The notes: generated from the letters alone by a model not told the origin. A DNA stretch of 64,000 bases from Kangiella marina (GCF_039541235.1 NZ_BAABFV010000001.1:1054001-1118000); one strand, 5' to 3'. Shown: positions 8,336 through 17,206, counted from the stretch's first letter. Translations and numbers: made by a program.

Positions 8336-9415
8336 ATGCAACTTGAGCGCCTGCTAGATCACATCTCAACAGCAATTATTGCGTTTGATGCGCATGGTCG
8401 CTTCAGTTATCTCAATCAAGCCGCAGAAAAAGCTTTCTCGACAAGCAGCAAAGTTTTAACTGGAAAACGCTACAGTTACTTTATTGCCAGCGACAGTTTA
8501 CCTTTGGGGGATATTCTTGAAGGGCTGCGCCAAAATGGACAGTTCGTTTTGGATAATGTGCACTTAGAACTACTCAACGGCAAAGCCTTCACGGTTGATT
8601 TGATTGGCCATTGGCTGCAAGCAGAAGAGCCATATCTTATCGTCGAGTGGCAAGATCCTGTTCACTATCCACACCGAGCCCAAAGTCGAGGACTCTCGAT
8701 GCAAAATCAAGTGAGTGAACGTTTATTACAGAAGTTGGCACACGAGGTTAAAAATCCCCTGAGCGGTATTCGTGGTGCTGCCCAGCTCTTAGCTCAAGAA
8801 TGCACCGACGAACCACAAAAACACTTTACCGAGTTTACCGATATCATTGAGCAAGAAACCGCGCGCTTAACCCAGTTAGTGGATCGAATGTTGCTATCGA
8901 CACACAAGGCTTCACGTGTCCGGATGAATATTCATGAGACCACCGAGCAAGTGTTAGAGCTGTGCCAGATTAACCTGCCTAAACATATCGAGCTTAAGCG
9001 TGATTACGACCCAAGCCTACCAGACTTTCATTGTGCTCCCGACTCCGTTTACCAAGCGGTGCTCAACATTACGCAAAATGCGATTGATGCTTGCCGCTCC
9101 GAGCCAAATGCCGTCATCACCATCAAGACGAGAGCATTACCGCGCCATACGATTGGCGATAAACAGTACCCTCTGACTGTTTGCATTCAAGTAGAAGATG
9201 ATGGGCCAGGCGTTCCCGAGGAACTTCAGCCGAATATTTTTGTGCCACTGATCAGCGGCAAGAACAGCAGTGGCTTAGGGCTTGGTATTGCTCAAAGTTT
9301 AGTCCAGCAACAGCAAGGGTTAATCGATTTTAAATCCAGCGCAGGCAAGACCGTTTTTTCGGTCTACTTACCGGTGATCGACACAGCGTCACTAGCAGGT
9401 GCTAGCAATGAGTAA
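8336..9415 (+). CDS. ntrB: Nitrogen regulation sensor kinase NtrB
   Basis: The 359-residue protein has an N-terminal PAS domain (residues ~1-110), the HisKA dimerisation helix with the phospho-accepting His in AHEVKNPLSGIRGAAQLL, and an HATPase_c domain with N box NITQNAIDAC, G1 DDGPGVPEE and G2 GLGLGIAQSL. No membrane segment is present, so it is cytoplasmic, as NtrB is. NtrB autophosphorylates and phosphorylates or dephosphorylates NtrC under PII control. I prefer the ATG at 8336 to the TTG one codon earlier. It overlaps the next gene by 8 bases. The kinase looks intact although its partner regulator is reduced. Confidence 0.95.
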   Translation: MQLERLLDHISTAIIAFDAHGRFSYLNQAAEKAFSTSSKVLTGKRYSYFIASDSLPLGDILEGLRQNGQFVLDNVHLELLNGKAFTVDLIGHWLQAEEPYLIVEWQDPVHYPHRAQSRGLSMQNQVSERLLQKLAHEVKNPLSGIRGAAQLLAQECTDEPQKHFTEFTDIIEQETARLTQLVDRMLLSTHKASRVRMNIHETTEQVLELCQINLPKHIELKRDYDPSLPDFHCAPDSVYQAVLNITQNAIDACRSEPNAVITIKTRALPRHTIGDKQYPLTVCIQVEDDGPGVPEELQPNIFVPLISGKNSSGLGLGIAQSLVQQQQGLIDFKSSAGKTVFSVYLPVIDTASLAGASNE

Positions 9416-10037
9416 CGCTTCTAACAGCACCGTATTGATTGTTGATGATGATAGTTCAATTCGCTGGGTTTTAGCTCGCGCTTTGAGTAACGCGCAATTT
9501 AAAGTATTGTCCTGTGACAACGGCAAACAAGCAATGGAAATCATTCGCCAGGATAAACCACAGCTGGTTATTACCGATATCCAGATGAGCGGCATGAGCG
9601 GCTTAGAACTTCTAAAAAGCATTAATCAAGAATGGCCTGACTTGCCGGTCATCATGATCACCGCTTATGCCGATACCGACTTAGCCACCAAAACTCATGA
9701 ACTTGGTGCTTTTGACTACCTTCCGAAACCGTTTGATATCAATCATGTCATTAAGCTCTGCCAGCGCGCAATGGACAGCCAGCGCGAGCGTCACGATCTG
9801 CCGCTGTGGTTACAGCAGATAGAAAAGAAAATTGATAGCGACTATCATCAGGGGAACAACCAAGCGCTGATTGAAATGCAACAAGAGTTCGAACGGTTTA
9901 TCGTTGAGTCAGCCTTGCGCTTAAGCCAAGGCCATAAGCAAAAAGCAGCAAAAATATTAGGTTGGGGTCGCAATACTTTAACCCGTAAATTAAACTACTG
10001 GCAGCACGACACCGCCTCAGATACAAAAGAAGAATAG
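9408..10037 (+). CDS. ntrC: NtrC-type response regulator lacking the AAA+ domain
   Basis: This 209-residue protein has an intact receiver domain (residues ~8-125: acidic pocket VDDDSS, phospho-acceptor D57 in VITDIQMS, T in MITAYAD, K in YLPKPFD). A linker of ~40 residues leads directly to a C-terminal domain that closely resembles the NtrC Fis-type helix-turn-helix, including QGHKQKAAKILGWGRNTLTRKL. Normal NtrC is about 470 residues. The central ~230-residue AAA+ module, with Walker A, GAFTGA and Walker B motifs, is completely absent and the frame is open throughout. The protein therefore cannot remodel sigma54 polymerase. By analogy with receiver-Fis regulators such as RegA/PrrA, and with the sigma70-dependent NtrC of Rhodobacter capsulatus, it probably acts on sigma70 promoters. 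The start at 9408 (ATGAGTAA overlap with ntrB) is preferred to 9399. Confidence 0.93.
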   Translation: MSNASNSTVLIVDDDSSIRWVLARALSNAQFKVLSCDNGKQAMEIIRQDKPQLVITDIQMSGMSGLELLKSINQEWPDLPVIMITAYADTDLATKTHELGAFDYLPKPFDINHVIKLCQRAMDSQRERHDLPLWLQQIEKKIDSDYHQGNNQALIEMQQEFERFIVESALRLSQGHKQKAAKILGWGRNTLTRKLNYWQHDTASDTKEE

Positions 10038-10038
10038 C

Positions 10039-10500
10039 ATGCTACATATCGTCTTATTTGAACCAGAAATCCCGCCGAACACGGGGAATATCATCCGACT
10101 TTGCGCTAATACAGGGATGCAATTACATCTCATCAAACCGCTTGGGTTTGAGCTAGAGGATAAACGCATGCGACGTGCTGGTTTGGACTATCATGAGTGG
10201 GCGAATGTCATCATTCATGACGACTTTGCGAGCTTTAAAGAAAAACAACAGCCACAGCGACTTTTCGCATTAAGTACTAAAGGAAAACAACACTACCATC
10301 ACATTCAATATCAAGATGGGGACTACTTCATTTTTGGCCCAGAAACTAGAGGGTTGCCTAACCATATTCTTGAGGAGCTGGCAACAACGCTGCTAAGAAT
10401 TCCGATGAAAGAAGGGAGTCGTAGTTTGAACTTATCGAACACTGCCGCCATTATGGCGTTTGAAGCATTGCGTCAGTTAGGGTTTGAAGGGTGTCAGTAA
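10039..10500 (+). CDS. trmL: tRNA (cytidine(34)/uridine(34)-2'-O)-methyltransferase
   Basis: The 153-residue SPOUT-class enzyme methylates the ribose of wobble C34/U34 in leucine tRNAs. Family motifs are visible: the N-terminal LFEPEIPPNTGNIIRLCANTG, the middle MRRAGLDYHEW, and the trefoil-knot SAM site FGPETRGLP with RIPMKEGSRSLNLSNTAAIMAFEALRQ split around it. Length matches E. coli TrmL (157). It begins 1 base after the ntrC stop and is presumably co-transcribed with ntrBC. It converges on gpsA with only 4 bases between stops. Confidence 0.96.
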   Translation: MLHIVLFEPEIPPNTGNIIRLCANTGMQLHLIKPLGFELEDKRMRRAGLDYHEWANVIIHDDFASFKEKQQPQRLFALSTKGKQHYHHIQYQDGDYFIFGPETRGLPNHILEELATTLLRIPMKEGSRSLNLSNTAAIMAFEALRQLGFEGCQ

Positions 10501-10504
10501 GACT

Positions 10505-11512
10505 CTATGACTCGGATTTAAGATCACGCGTCAATAACTCTCGGGCCGCTACTTTAGGATCCGCGCCTTCATATATAATGTTATAAATGGCTTCACAAAT
10601 CGGCATCTCAACCCCAACACGCTCTGACAGCATATGTATTTCATGAGCATTGCGAACGCCTTCAACCACTTGACCAATGGCTTGCTCCGCACCTTCGCGA
10701 TCACCACCTTGTCCAAGCGCTAATCCAAAGCGTCTATTGCGAGACTGGTCGTCCGTACAGGTCAGCACCAAGTCGCCCATACCCGCCATACCGTTGAATG
10801 TTTCTGGCTTACCACCAAGCGCCACGCCAAGACGCTTCATTTCGACAAGGCCACGGGTTATCAATGCAGTACGGGCATTTGAACCAAAACCCAAGCCATC
10901 AGCAATTCCTGCACCAATGGCGACCACATTCTTAACAGCGCCACCGATCTGCAGACCGATCACATCACTACTGATATAAACGCGGAAACGCTCGTTGTGG
11001 AAATCCAATGCTAATTGCTCTGCCAATTCAGGATCGCTTGATGCTAAGCTGATAGCTGTTGGCATACCGCGCGCCATCTCTTTAGCAAAACTTGGCCCCG
11101 ATAAAATCGCGTGAGGCTGCTCTGAACCTAACTCCTCTTTCAAAACATTACCCAGCAAATCTCCCGTGTCAGGATCTAGCCCTTTACTGGCCCAAATAAT
11201 GGGTAACTCTTTGTTTAGGTGAGGTTTGATAGATTGAAGCGCAGTGCGAAATGCATGGCTTGGCACAGCAACCAAAACAACATCGGCAGTCGATACCGCG
11301 CCTGATAAGTCATTAGTCACTGTTAACCTATCTGGAAAAGCCACATCAGGTAAGTAGCGCGTATTACTGCGTTCACACTGCATTGAAGCAGCCTGCGCGG
11401 CGTCACGCGCCCACATCGAGACCTGATGACCATTGCTCGCCAGAACAATGGCTAGTGCGGTTCCATAGGAGCCAGCTCCAAGAACCGCAAAAGACTTTAA
11501 GCGATTAGCCAT
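10505..11512 (-). CDS. gpsA: Glycerol-3-phosphate dehydrogenase [NAD(P)+]
   Basis: The 335-residue enzyme reduces dihydroxyacetone phosphate to sn-glycerol-3-phosphate for phospholipid synthesis. The N-terminal Rossmann fold has GAGSYGTALAIVLA. A WASKGLD segment and ILSGPSFAKEMARG follow, then the catalytic lysine region AVKNVVAIGAGIADGLGFG and the substrate-binding GMAGMGDLVLTCTDDQSRNRRFG. The start overlaps the secB stop by 1 base (TAATG), so the two are coupled. The order rhodanese-grxC-secB-gpsA is a standard gammaproteobacterial operon. Confidence 0.98.
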   Translation of the reverse strand: MANRLKSFAVLGAGSYGTALAIVLASNGHQVSMWARDAAQAASMQCERSNTRYLPDVAFPDRLTVTNDLSGAVSTADVVLVAVPSHAFRTALQSIKPHLNKELPIIWASKGLDPDTGDLLGNVLKEELGSEQPHAILSGPSFAKEMARGMPTAISLASSDPELAEQLALDFHNERFRVYISSDVIGLQIGGAVKNVVAIGAGIADGLGFGSNARTALITRGLVEMKRLGVALGGKPETFNGMAGMGDLVLTCTDDQSRNRRFGLALGQGGDREGAEQAIGQVVEGVRNAHEIHMLSERVGVEMPICEAIYNIIYEGADPKVAARELLTRDLKSES

Positions 11513-12009
11513 TAAGCGTTAGCTTCTTCCTGCTGATTCGGTTGCTGTTGCGCTTGTTGGTATAGAGCACTGAAGTTAATAGGCTGTAATGCAAAGCGTG
11601 GGAAACCGCCGCGAGAAATCGCTTCTGAAATTGCTTCTCTAACGTATGGGAAGAGTTGCTCACAACAGAATGTTCTTAATAAACGTCCGCGAACTTCACT
11701 GTCAACGCCCTTAATACCAAACACACCGCCATACTTTACTTCTGCAATATACGCGGTTTTATCTTCGATCTTTGAAGAAACAGTAACCTGGAGCTCAACT
11801 TCATAGCTGTCGTTTTCCAAGTCTTTTACGCGATTATTTAAATTGACGCTAATTTCAGGCTTGTAAGACTCTAAAAATATCTCAGGAGAGTTTGGAGCTT
11901 CAAACGAAATATCTTTCGCATAGATCGTTTGAATACCTAATTGAGCACCTTCAGGGTTTTCAACCTGCTGCTCGCCTTCTGCTTGATTTACTGAATTTTC
12001 ATCTGCCAT
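11512..12009 (-). CDS. secB: Protein-export chaperone SecB
   Basis: The 165-residue protein is close to the usual length of SecB. It holds secretory preproteins unfolded and delivers them to SecA. The characteristic beginning IQTIYAKDISFEAPNSPEIF, the central NNRVKDLENDSYEVELQVTV and the FPYVREAISEAISRGGFPRFALQPINF C-terminal core (quoted in part from the family pattern) are clear. It has glutamine-rich tails at both ends. Confidence 0.97.
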   Translation of the reverse strand: MADENSVNQAEGEQQVENPEGAQLGIQTIYAKDISFEAPNSPEIFLESYKPEISVNLNNRVKDLENDSYEVELQVTVSSKIEDKTAYIAEVKYGGVFGIKGVDSEVRGRLLRTFCCEQLFPYVREAISEAISRGGFPRFALQPINFSALYQQAQQQPNQQEEANA

Positions 12010-12057
12010 AACTGTACTCTCTTAATATGTAATGTTTTGCGTTATTGTAATAGTGAT

Positions 12058-12312
12058 TTACGGTTCCAACATAGGTTCTAACTTGCCAGCCGCATGCAGC
12101 GCATACAAATCATCACAGCCACCCACTGGTTCGCCATTAATGATAATCTGTGGCACCGTATGCCCGCCCGCAATATCAATCATCGTTTGGCGTAATTCAC
12201 TATTACCATCAATCGGTATTTCGTTGTAATCAACATCTAACTTGTCCAGCAAATGCTTTGCTCGAACACAAAATGGGCAATAACCCTTAGTATAGATATC
12301 AATAGTCGCCAT
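12058..12312 (-). CDS. grxC: Glutaredoxin 3
   Basis: The 84-residue protein has the dithiol active site CPFC (KGYCPFCVRAKHLL), the cis-proline TVPQIIING and the glutathione-binding GGCDDLYAL. It reduces protein disulfides and glutathione mixed disulfides in the cytoplasm. The length matches E. coli Grx3 (83). It lies in the rhodanese-grxC-secB-gpsA operon, 8 bases after the rhodanese gene. Confidence 0.96.
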   Translation of the reverse strand: MATIDIYTKGYCPFCVRAKHLLDKLDVDYNEIPIDGNSELRQTMIDIAGGHTVPQIIINGEPVGGCDDLYALHAAGKLEPMLEP

Positions 12313-12320
12313 AATAATTG

Positions 12321-12746
12321 TTAACCTTTTGCTAGAGGTAAGTTGTCACCAGTCCATGATTGGATGCCACCTTTTAGTTTGTGCACCTGCTCAAAGCCAT
12401 GCTTACGCAGCAAAATTGCAGCGCTACCAGACTGCATTCCAGTGGCACAGACCATAATAATGGGGCTCTGCTGATATTTTTCAAGGTCCTTAGTGCTATC
12501 CTTTAACTTAGTAAAAGGAATGTTAATCGCACCATGGATATGGCCTTTATTAAAGTCGGCAACCGCCCTTAAATCAACCACTTGGGCATCTTGTTTATTG
12601 ATCATTTGCGTCGCTGTCAACGGTGTCAATGATTGGGAACCACTGGTCATGGTCTTAATGATACTGATCAGTAACAAAAGCGCGAATGCTAACCATGCCG
12701 CTCCTAAAAATGGATGGTTGCTAAAAAATTCAAATAACTGCTGCAT
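12321..12746 (-). CDS. Membrane-anchored rhodanese-like protein (YibN type)
   Basis: The 141-residue protein has one N-terminal membrane helix (residues ~13-31, LGAAWLAFALLLLISII) and a single rhodanese domain (residues ~45-138). The active-site loop is MVCATGMQSGSAA, with the Cys in the persulfide-accepting position, and the VVDLRAVADFNKGHIHGAINIP motif is typical. It could handle sulfane sulfur at the inner membrane. The physiological substrate of the YibN family is not established. It is the first gene of the operon leading to gpsA. Confidence 0.9.
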   Translation of the reverse strand: MQQLFEFFSNHPFLGAAWLAFALLLLISIIKTMTSGSQSLTPLTATQMINKQDAQVVDLRAVADFNKGHIHGAINIPFTKLKDSTKDLEKYQQSPIIMVCATGMQSGSAAILLRKHGFEQVHKLKGGIQSWTGDNLPLAKG

Positions 12747-12849
12747 TTGTCAGGAAACCTAGAGTTTATGCTGGAGTTCAAAACACAGCATTATACACAA
12801 AACCTAGCTATAGCCTAGCCCATTTAATGCAAGACCTCGACAGGCTACT

Positions 12850-12888
12850 CCAATAAAAAAGGCTGCATAATGCAGCCTTTTTTATTGG
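12850..12888 (-). terminator. Long perfect terminator hairpin
   Basis: CCAATAAAAAAGGCTGCA (12850-12867) pairs without mismatch with 12871-12888 around a TAA loop, an 18-bp stem that holds the A and T runs. It follows the small secreted protein gene (minus strand) and can work in both directions. Confidence 0.9.
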
Positions 12889-12899
12889 GTATTGCCTAG

Positions 12900-13283
12900 T
12901 TATTGAATGATCGGTCCACCACCCTGACAGTTTATTGTAGGTAGCTGGATAGTTTCAAAAGGCCCCCAACCACTAGAGTTTCTCGCTCTTACTCGAACCT
13001 TGGTTGGCGTGTTATGGCTACCATTAAACATTTTGCCAGTTTTTGTCCCATTATAACTTGGGTACCACGTGCCGTTATACCAGAACTCATAATCAAGATC
13101 ATACTCAAGGACAGAAGTTGATGCTGACCACCATAAAAGGAATCTAGGAGTATAACCCTCACAGCCGCTATATTCAGAACTGAAGTTAGTTATAGTAGGT
13201 GCAGAAGCTTTTGCCACAGGAGCGGCAAATAAACTTGCTAATGATAGAGTGCTAATGGTGAGAATTGAAATCATTGTTTTCAT
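12900..13283 (-). CDS. Small secreted protein, possible fibronectin III-like fold
   Basis: The 127-residue product starts with a clear signal peptide (MKTMISILTISTLSLASLFA, cleavage near AKA/SAP). The mature ~100 residues have two cysteines, one near each end (YSGCEGY, INCQGG), likely joined by a disulfide. Alternating strands and the VRVRARNSSGWGPF segment look like the F-G region of a fibronectin type III domain. I do not recognise a named family. AAGGAAA seven bases before the ATG at 13283 favours this start over the one at 13298. It is a single gene with its own terminator and is likely exported. Its role is unknown. Confidence 0.65.
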   Translation of the reverse strand: MKTMISILTISTLSLASLFAAPVAKASAPTITNFSSEYSGCEGYTPRFLLWWSASTSVLEYDLDYEFWYNGTWYPSYNGTKTGKMFNGSHNTPTKVRVRARNSSGWGPFETIQLPTINCQGGGPIIQ

Positions 13284-13410
13284 AAAACTTTCCTTCATTT
13301 AAATTATATTTTTGAATGTGCTCTAAAAAAACACGAACCCAAACTATCTTAAATAAATTCCGAAGTCAATTTGAGATGTAGTATTAAGCAAGACTTTAAT
13401 CACAAAATAA

Positions 13411-14307
13411 CTAACTCCCAACCAAAGCATCCCCGCAAAGTTTTTTTAAAGCATCGACACTTTGTAACCGCGTAAAGTTAGGCCTTATCAGAAACGCGAT
13501 TCGGCGATGGGGGCCAGGCTCATTCAAATGCACCGCGGTTAACGCCTTGTTTTGTGTAATTAATTGCCCCATGGCCATTTCAGGGATCAATGTCGTACCC
13601 AGCCGCCCCATAACCATTTGTATCAGCGTATTTAAGCTGGTCGCTCCAAAGCCGTGTCGCGCTGCATCCTCGGACAGTTTACAGGCATCTAATATATGGT
13701 CTTTGAGACAATGCCCTTCTTTTAAAAGCATCAAGTTGGATTGGGTCAGTTCATCGCTGGTGACTTCTTTTAAACCACTGTTTTTGTCATCTTTCAGCGT
13801 CACCCAGTAGAAATCTTCCTGCCAAAACTCCAGTGATAATAGCCCATCATGCGGGTAAGGTAAGGCCAATATAGCCGTGTCTAGCTCGCCTTTTTTAACC
13901 TTTTCAACCAAAACATGCGACTGTTCTTCGACAATTTTCAACTCAGCGTCAGGGTACTGCTGATGCAGCAACGGAAACATTTTGGGCAACAAATAAGGCG
14001 CTATCGTTGGGATCACGCCTATTGATAACGGAAAGCTAAGTGGTTCCTTTAAGCTTTCTGAAAGACTGCTGAGAGCGTTCACTTCTAGCACAATGCCCTG
14101 AGCTCGACTCAATACCTCCCGCCCAATCGGCGTCACTAAGACTTTCTTATTGTCTCTTTCAAAGATTTGAAGTCCCAGCAGCTCTTCCAACTGAGTTAAC
14201 GCCGTACTTAACGCTGATTGACTGATGTTGCACTTTTCCGCGGCCTTCTTGAAGTGAAGGGTCTCAGCGGCTGCCAGCGCATACGTTAATTGTTTGAATG
14301 AAATCAT
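13411..14307 (-). CDS. oxyR: LysR-family peroxide regulator OxyR
   Basis: The ~298-residue protein has the LysR helix-turn-helix at residues ~1-60 (FKQLTYALAAAETLHFKKAAEKCNIS...) and a substrate-binding-like domain. The OxyR redox pair is recognisable in KEGHCLKDHILDACKL, matching Cys199 and Cys208 of the E. coli protein. It is divergent from ahpC-ahpF, its classic target. Hydrogen peroxide forms the disulfide and switches the protein to activation. The ATG at 14307 is preferred; a GTG at 14316 is possible. Confidence 0.92.
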   Translation of the reverse strand: MISFKQLTYALAAAETLHFKKAAEKCNISQSALSTALTQLEELLGLQIFERDNKKVLVTPIGREVLSRAQGIVLEVNALSSLSESLKEPLSFPLSIGVIPTIAPYLLPKMFPLLHQQYPDAELKIVEEQSHVLVEKVKKGELDTAILALPYPHDGLLSLEFWQEDFYWVTLKDDKNSGLKEVTSDELTQSNLMLLKEGHCLKDHILDACKLSEDAARHGFGATSLNTLIQMVMGRLGTTLIPEMAMGQLITQNKALTAVHLNEPGPHRRIAFLIRPNFTRLQSVDALKKLCGDALVGS

Positions 14308-14375
14308 GGCGATCACGTGTTACTCAACCTGCTAGTAATTCTAAATTATAGAACATGAACATCTATTTATTCAAA

Positions 14376-14403
14376 TTTACTGAACAATCCATATCCTTAT
14401 ACT
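14376..14403 (+). promoter_or_regulatory. ahpC promoter
   Basis: TTTACT (14376-14381), a 16-base spacer and TATACT (14398-14403) make a fair sigma70 promoter about 45 bases before the AGGAGG of ahpC. An ATAG (14348) and CTAT (14363) pair lies upstream, but not at canonical OxyR spacing. Confidence 0.5.
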
Positions 14404-14452
14404 GAACACCGTAATCACATACAACCTTAAATGAATCAACAGGAGGCCACAC

Positions 14453-15016
14453 ATGGCACTTATCAATACAGAAATTAAGCCGTTTAACGCAACAGCATAC
14501 AAAAACGGTGAATTTGTCGAAGTCTCTAACAAAGACATTGAAGGCAAGTGGGCAGTATTTTTCTTCTACCCAGCAGACTTCACATTCGTCTGTCCGACAG
14601 AACTTGGCGACTTAGCCGATCATTATGAAGAGCTGCAAAGCCGTGGCGTCGAAGTTTTCTCGGTATCAACCGATACACACTTCACACACAGAGCATGGCA
14701 TGAAACGTCTGACACCATCGGCAAGATCCAATACGGCATGATCGGTGACCCAACAGGCGAAATCACACGTAACTTCGAAGTGATGCGTGAAGGCCAAGGC
14801 CTAGCCGATCGCGGTACTTTCGTGGTCGACCCAGACGGCGTTATCCAAGTGATGGAGATTACTGCTGAAGGCGTGGGGCGTGATGCTGATGAGTTGGTTC
14901 GTAAAATTAAAGCCGCTCAATACGTACGCGATAACCCAGGACAAGTATGCCCAGCCGCTTGGAAAGAAGGTGAAGAAACATTAGCACCGTCTTTAGACCT
15001 AGTCGGTAAGATCTAG
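14453..15016 (+). CDS. ahpC: Alkyl hydroperoxide reductase subunit C (peroxiredoxin)
   Basis: The 187-residue typical 2-Cys peroxiredoxin has the peroxidatic Cys47 in FVCPTEL and the resolving Cys166 in GQVCPAAWK. It reduces hydrogen peroxide and organic hydroperoxides and is recycled by AhpF. Length equals the E. coli protein. An AGGAGG Shine-Dalgarno precedes the ATG, suggesting strong expression. It is divergent from oxyR and followed by ahpF after 120 bases that contain no obvious terminator. Confidence 0.99.
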   Translation: MALINTEIKPFNATAYKNGEFVEVSNKDIEGKWAVFFFYPADFTFVCPTELGDLADHYEELQSRGVEVFSVSTDTHFTHRAWHETSDTIGKIQYGMIGDPTGEITRNFEVMREGQGLADRGTFVVDPDGVIQVMEITAEGVGRDADELVRKIKAAQYVRDNPGQVCPAAWKEGEETLAPSLDLVGKI

Positions 15017-15136
15017 TCCGAACAATCTAACCAAAGTTAATAGGATAAAGCCCTATATAAGTTCCAAACTCAGCTTGGTGAGTTTATAAAGGCTCGCCAA
15101 GCTGCTAAAACTTAAATCGCAAGAAGGAAAGTTATT

Positions 15137-16750
15137 ATGTTAAACAAACAAATATTAGATGCTTTGAAAAGCTATACCGCCGAGATGCAAAAGACGGTGA
15201 CTTTCGTCTTGCAAATTGGTGAACACTCAAAGCGCCAAGAACTTAAAGAATTTTTAGAAAGCTTTGCTAGCGTTAGTGATCGCATTAACGTTGAAGAACG
15301 CGATGTAGACACATTACGCAGCCCAATCAGCTTCTTGCTAGAAGTCGATGGTGCGGATAGTAGTATTCAGTTTTCTGGAATACCCTCAGGCCACGAATTT
15401 AACTCGCTGGTTCTTGCGGTCTTACAGTCCGCAGGAACGCAAGTGAAGCTGGATAAATCATTACAGAACATGGTCAAAAATATTGACCAAAGCATGAAGT
15501 TCGAAGTGTTTGTCAGCTTAAGCTGCCATAACTGCCCAGACGTGGTTCAAGCGTTAAATCAATTTGCAGTGCTCAACCCAAACATTTCCACAGAAATGAT
15601 CGACGGCGGCTTATTCCAAGACGTGATCGAAGAGCGCGATATTCAGGGTGTCCCCAGCGTTTACCTTAATGGCAAACTGTTCGCTAATGGTAAAGTCACG
15701 GCAGCAGAATTAATTGATAAACTGCTCGAACACAATCCATCAATTGCAAAAGCAGACTCAGCTGACAAATTACCACTACAAGATGTCGTCGTTATCGGCG
15801 GTGGTCCAGCAGGCGTAAGCTCAGCGATTTATAGCGCACGCAAAGGCCTAAAAGTGACCCTAATCGCCGACCGAATTGGTGGCCAAGTCAAAGACACCAT
15901 GGGTATTGAAAACTTAATCTCTGTGCCAAAAACCACAGGCCCTGAATTGTCAGGTGCGCTACAAGCTCACTTAAACGAATACGACATCACCGTTAAAGAG
16001 CATTTACGTGTGACAGAAGTTTCTCAAGGCGATATTAAAAGTATCACCCTGTCCTCAGGAGAAATTATCGATACCAAAACCATGATCATTGCTACTGGTG
16101 CTAAATGGAGAGAGCTCGGTATTCCAGGCGAGAAAGAAAACGTCGGCAATGGTGTGGCCTACTGTCCACACTGCGATGGCCCATTCTTTAAAGGCAAAGA
16201 TGTTGCGGTCATCGGTGGCGGTAATTCGGGGATCGAAGCGGCGTTGGATCTAGCAGGTATCGTGAAATCAGTAATCGTGTTTGAATTTATGCCCGACTTA
16301 AAAGCCGACAAAGTATTAGTCGACCAAGCCGAAGCCAAAGACAACATCACGATTCTAAAAAACGTTGCGACCAAAGAAATTAATGCAACGAATGGTAAGG
16401 TCTCCTCCATTGAATACCAAGATAGAACGACAGAAACCAATCACAGCATCAAGCTTGATGGCGTCTTTGTACAAATTGGCCTAGTGCCTAACAGCCACTT
16501 CCTTGGTGACGTGGTCGAAACCACCAAGTTCGGTGAAATTGTCATTAACGAAAAATGTGAAACATCACAGCCCGGTATTTATGCCGCAGGTGATGTCACC
16601 ACTGTGCCTTACAAGCAAATCGTCGTATCCATGGGCGAAGGCTCTAAGGCATCCTTGGCTTCATTCGAGTATTTGCTAGCTAACTCAAGCAAGCTTGAAA
16701 AGATGTATCAAGATCATCAGTCCCCTGCACAATCTCAAAACGCTGCATAA
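15137..16750 (+). CDS. ahpF: Alkyl hydroperoxide reductase subunit F
   Basis: The 537-residue flavoprotein passes electrons from NADH to AhpC. It has an N-terminal double thioredoxin-like domain with redox pair C130-HN-C133 (CHNCPD), an FAD-binding [17 protein letters not shown] segment, the catalytic pair C343-PH-C346 (CPHCDGP), an NAD-binding [15 protein letters not shown] and the C-terminal FAD motif [16 protein letters not shown]. Length is slightly above the usual ~520. An AAGAAGGAAA sequence precedes the ATG. It forms one operon with ahpC. Confidence 0.98.
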   Translation: MLNKQILDALKSYTAEMQKTVTFVLQIGEHSKRQELKEFLESFASVSDRINVEERDVDTLRSPISFLLEVDGADSSIQFSGIPSGHEFNSLVLAVLQSAGTQVKLDKSLQNMVKNIDQSMKFEVFVSLSCHNCPDVVQALNQFAVLNPNISTEMIDGGLFQDVIEERDIQGVPSVYLNGKLFANGKVTAAELIDKLLEHNPSIAKADSADKLPLQDVVVIGGGPAGVSSAIYSARKGLKVTLIADRIGGQVKDTMGIENLISVPKTTGPELSGALQAHLNEYDITVKEHLRVTEVSQGDIKSITLSSGEIIDTKTMIIATGAKWRELGIPGEKENVGNGVAYCPHCDGPFFKGKDVAVIGGGNSGIEAALDLAGIVKSVIVFEFMPDLKADKVLVDQAEAKDNITILKNVATKEINATNGKVSSIEYQDRTTETNHSIKLDGVFVQIGLVPNSHFLGDVVETTKFGEIVINEKCETSQPGIYAAGDVTTVPYKQIVVSMGEGSKASLASFEYLLANSSKLEKMYQDHQSPAQSQNAA

Positions 16751-16752
16751 AC

Positions 16753-16780
16753 AAAAAGCCCCGATAAAAGGGGCTTTTTT
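16753..16780 (+). terminator. ahpCF terminator
   Basis: AAAAAGCCCC pairs with GGGGCTTTTT around GATAAAA, immediately after the ahpF stop. Confidence 0.92.
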
Positions 16781-16831
16781 GGTCCATTAAAATAATAATT
16801 TAACTCATTAACAGGACGTTTATTAGTATTC

Positions 16832-16855
16832 TGGTGCGTCTCGACGCACCCTACG
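16832..16855 (-). repeat. REP-like palindrome with GTAG foot
   Basis: GGTGCGTC and GACGCACC are perfect 8-base arms two bases apart. Read on the minus strand, the palindrome is preceded by CGTAG. A GTAG or GGAG foot next to a palindrome is the hallmark of REP elements mobilised by RAYT transposases. It is the only copy I found in the window. Confidence 0.5.
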
Positions 16856-16873
16856 TTTACTCAAACCTAGAAT

Positions 16874-17206
16874 CTAAAAATAATATAGTGCGTCTTGTAA
16901 CAGAGGTAGACTGAAAAAAGCTACTAAACAATAGATCACAGTGTTCACAACTAAATTTGTTCGACAACTTTCCAATACAGCATCACCTTTGTAAATATAG
17001 AAGCACCATAATACTCCCCAGTAGATTAACGCAGCCAATAAAAATGCCGAACCATACAGCAAAACAATTACCACAGCTCCCCAAGGAATGTGCCTTTCTA
17101 CATAAGAAGAATCAAGATGAACGCACATCATTATAAAAATAGCATAGGGAAGGTTAATCAGTATAAACCTCACTATATTTAAAGTGACACGATCCTTGTT
17201 ACCCAT
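16874..17206 (-). CDS. Small hydrophobic membrane protein, unknown
   Basis: The 110-residue protein has three probable membrane helices (residues ~9-25, 40-65 and 85-108) and few charged residues between them. I recognise no family. It has no close operon partner: the REP-like element lies downstream and a 33-codon ORF upstream. A TAGGAGG-like sequence precedes the ATG, supporting translation. Confidence 0.55.
   Translation of the reverse strand: MGNKDRVTLNIVRFILINLPYAIFIMMCVHLDSSYVERHIPWGAVVIVLLYGSAFLLAALIYWGVLWCFYIYKGDAVLESCRTNLVVNTVIYCLVAFFSLPLLQDALYYF

Noticed and set aside
14348-14366. OxyR operator ATAG-N7-CTAT in the oxyR-ahpC region
   Set aside because: ATAG and CTAT occur, but 11 rather than 7 bases apart, and the second half-site pair is missing. 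Binding in this region is likely from context, but I cannot place it.
16159-16440. 93-codon minus-strand ORF inside ahpF
   Set aside because: It opposes the conserved CPHC and NAD-binding segments; its composition is a reflection of ahpF codons.
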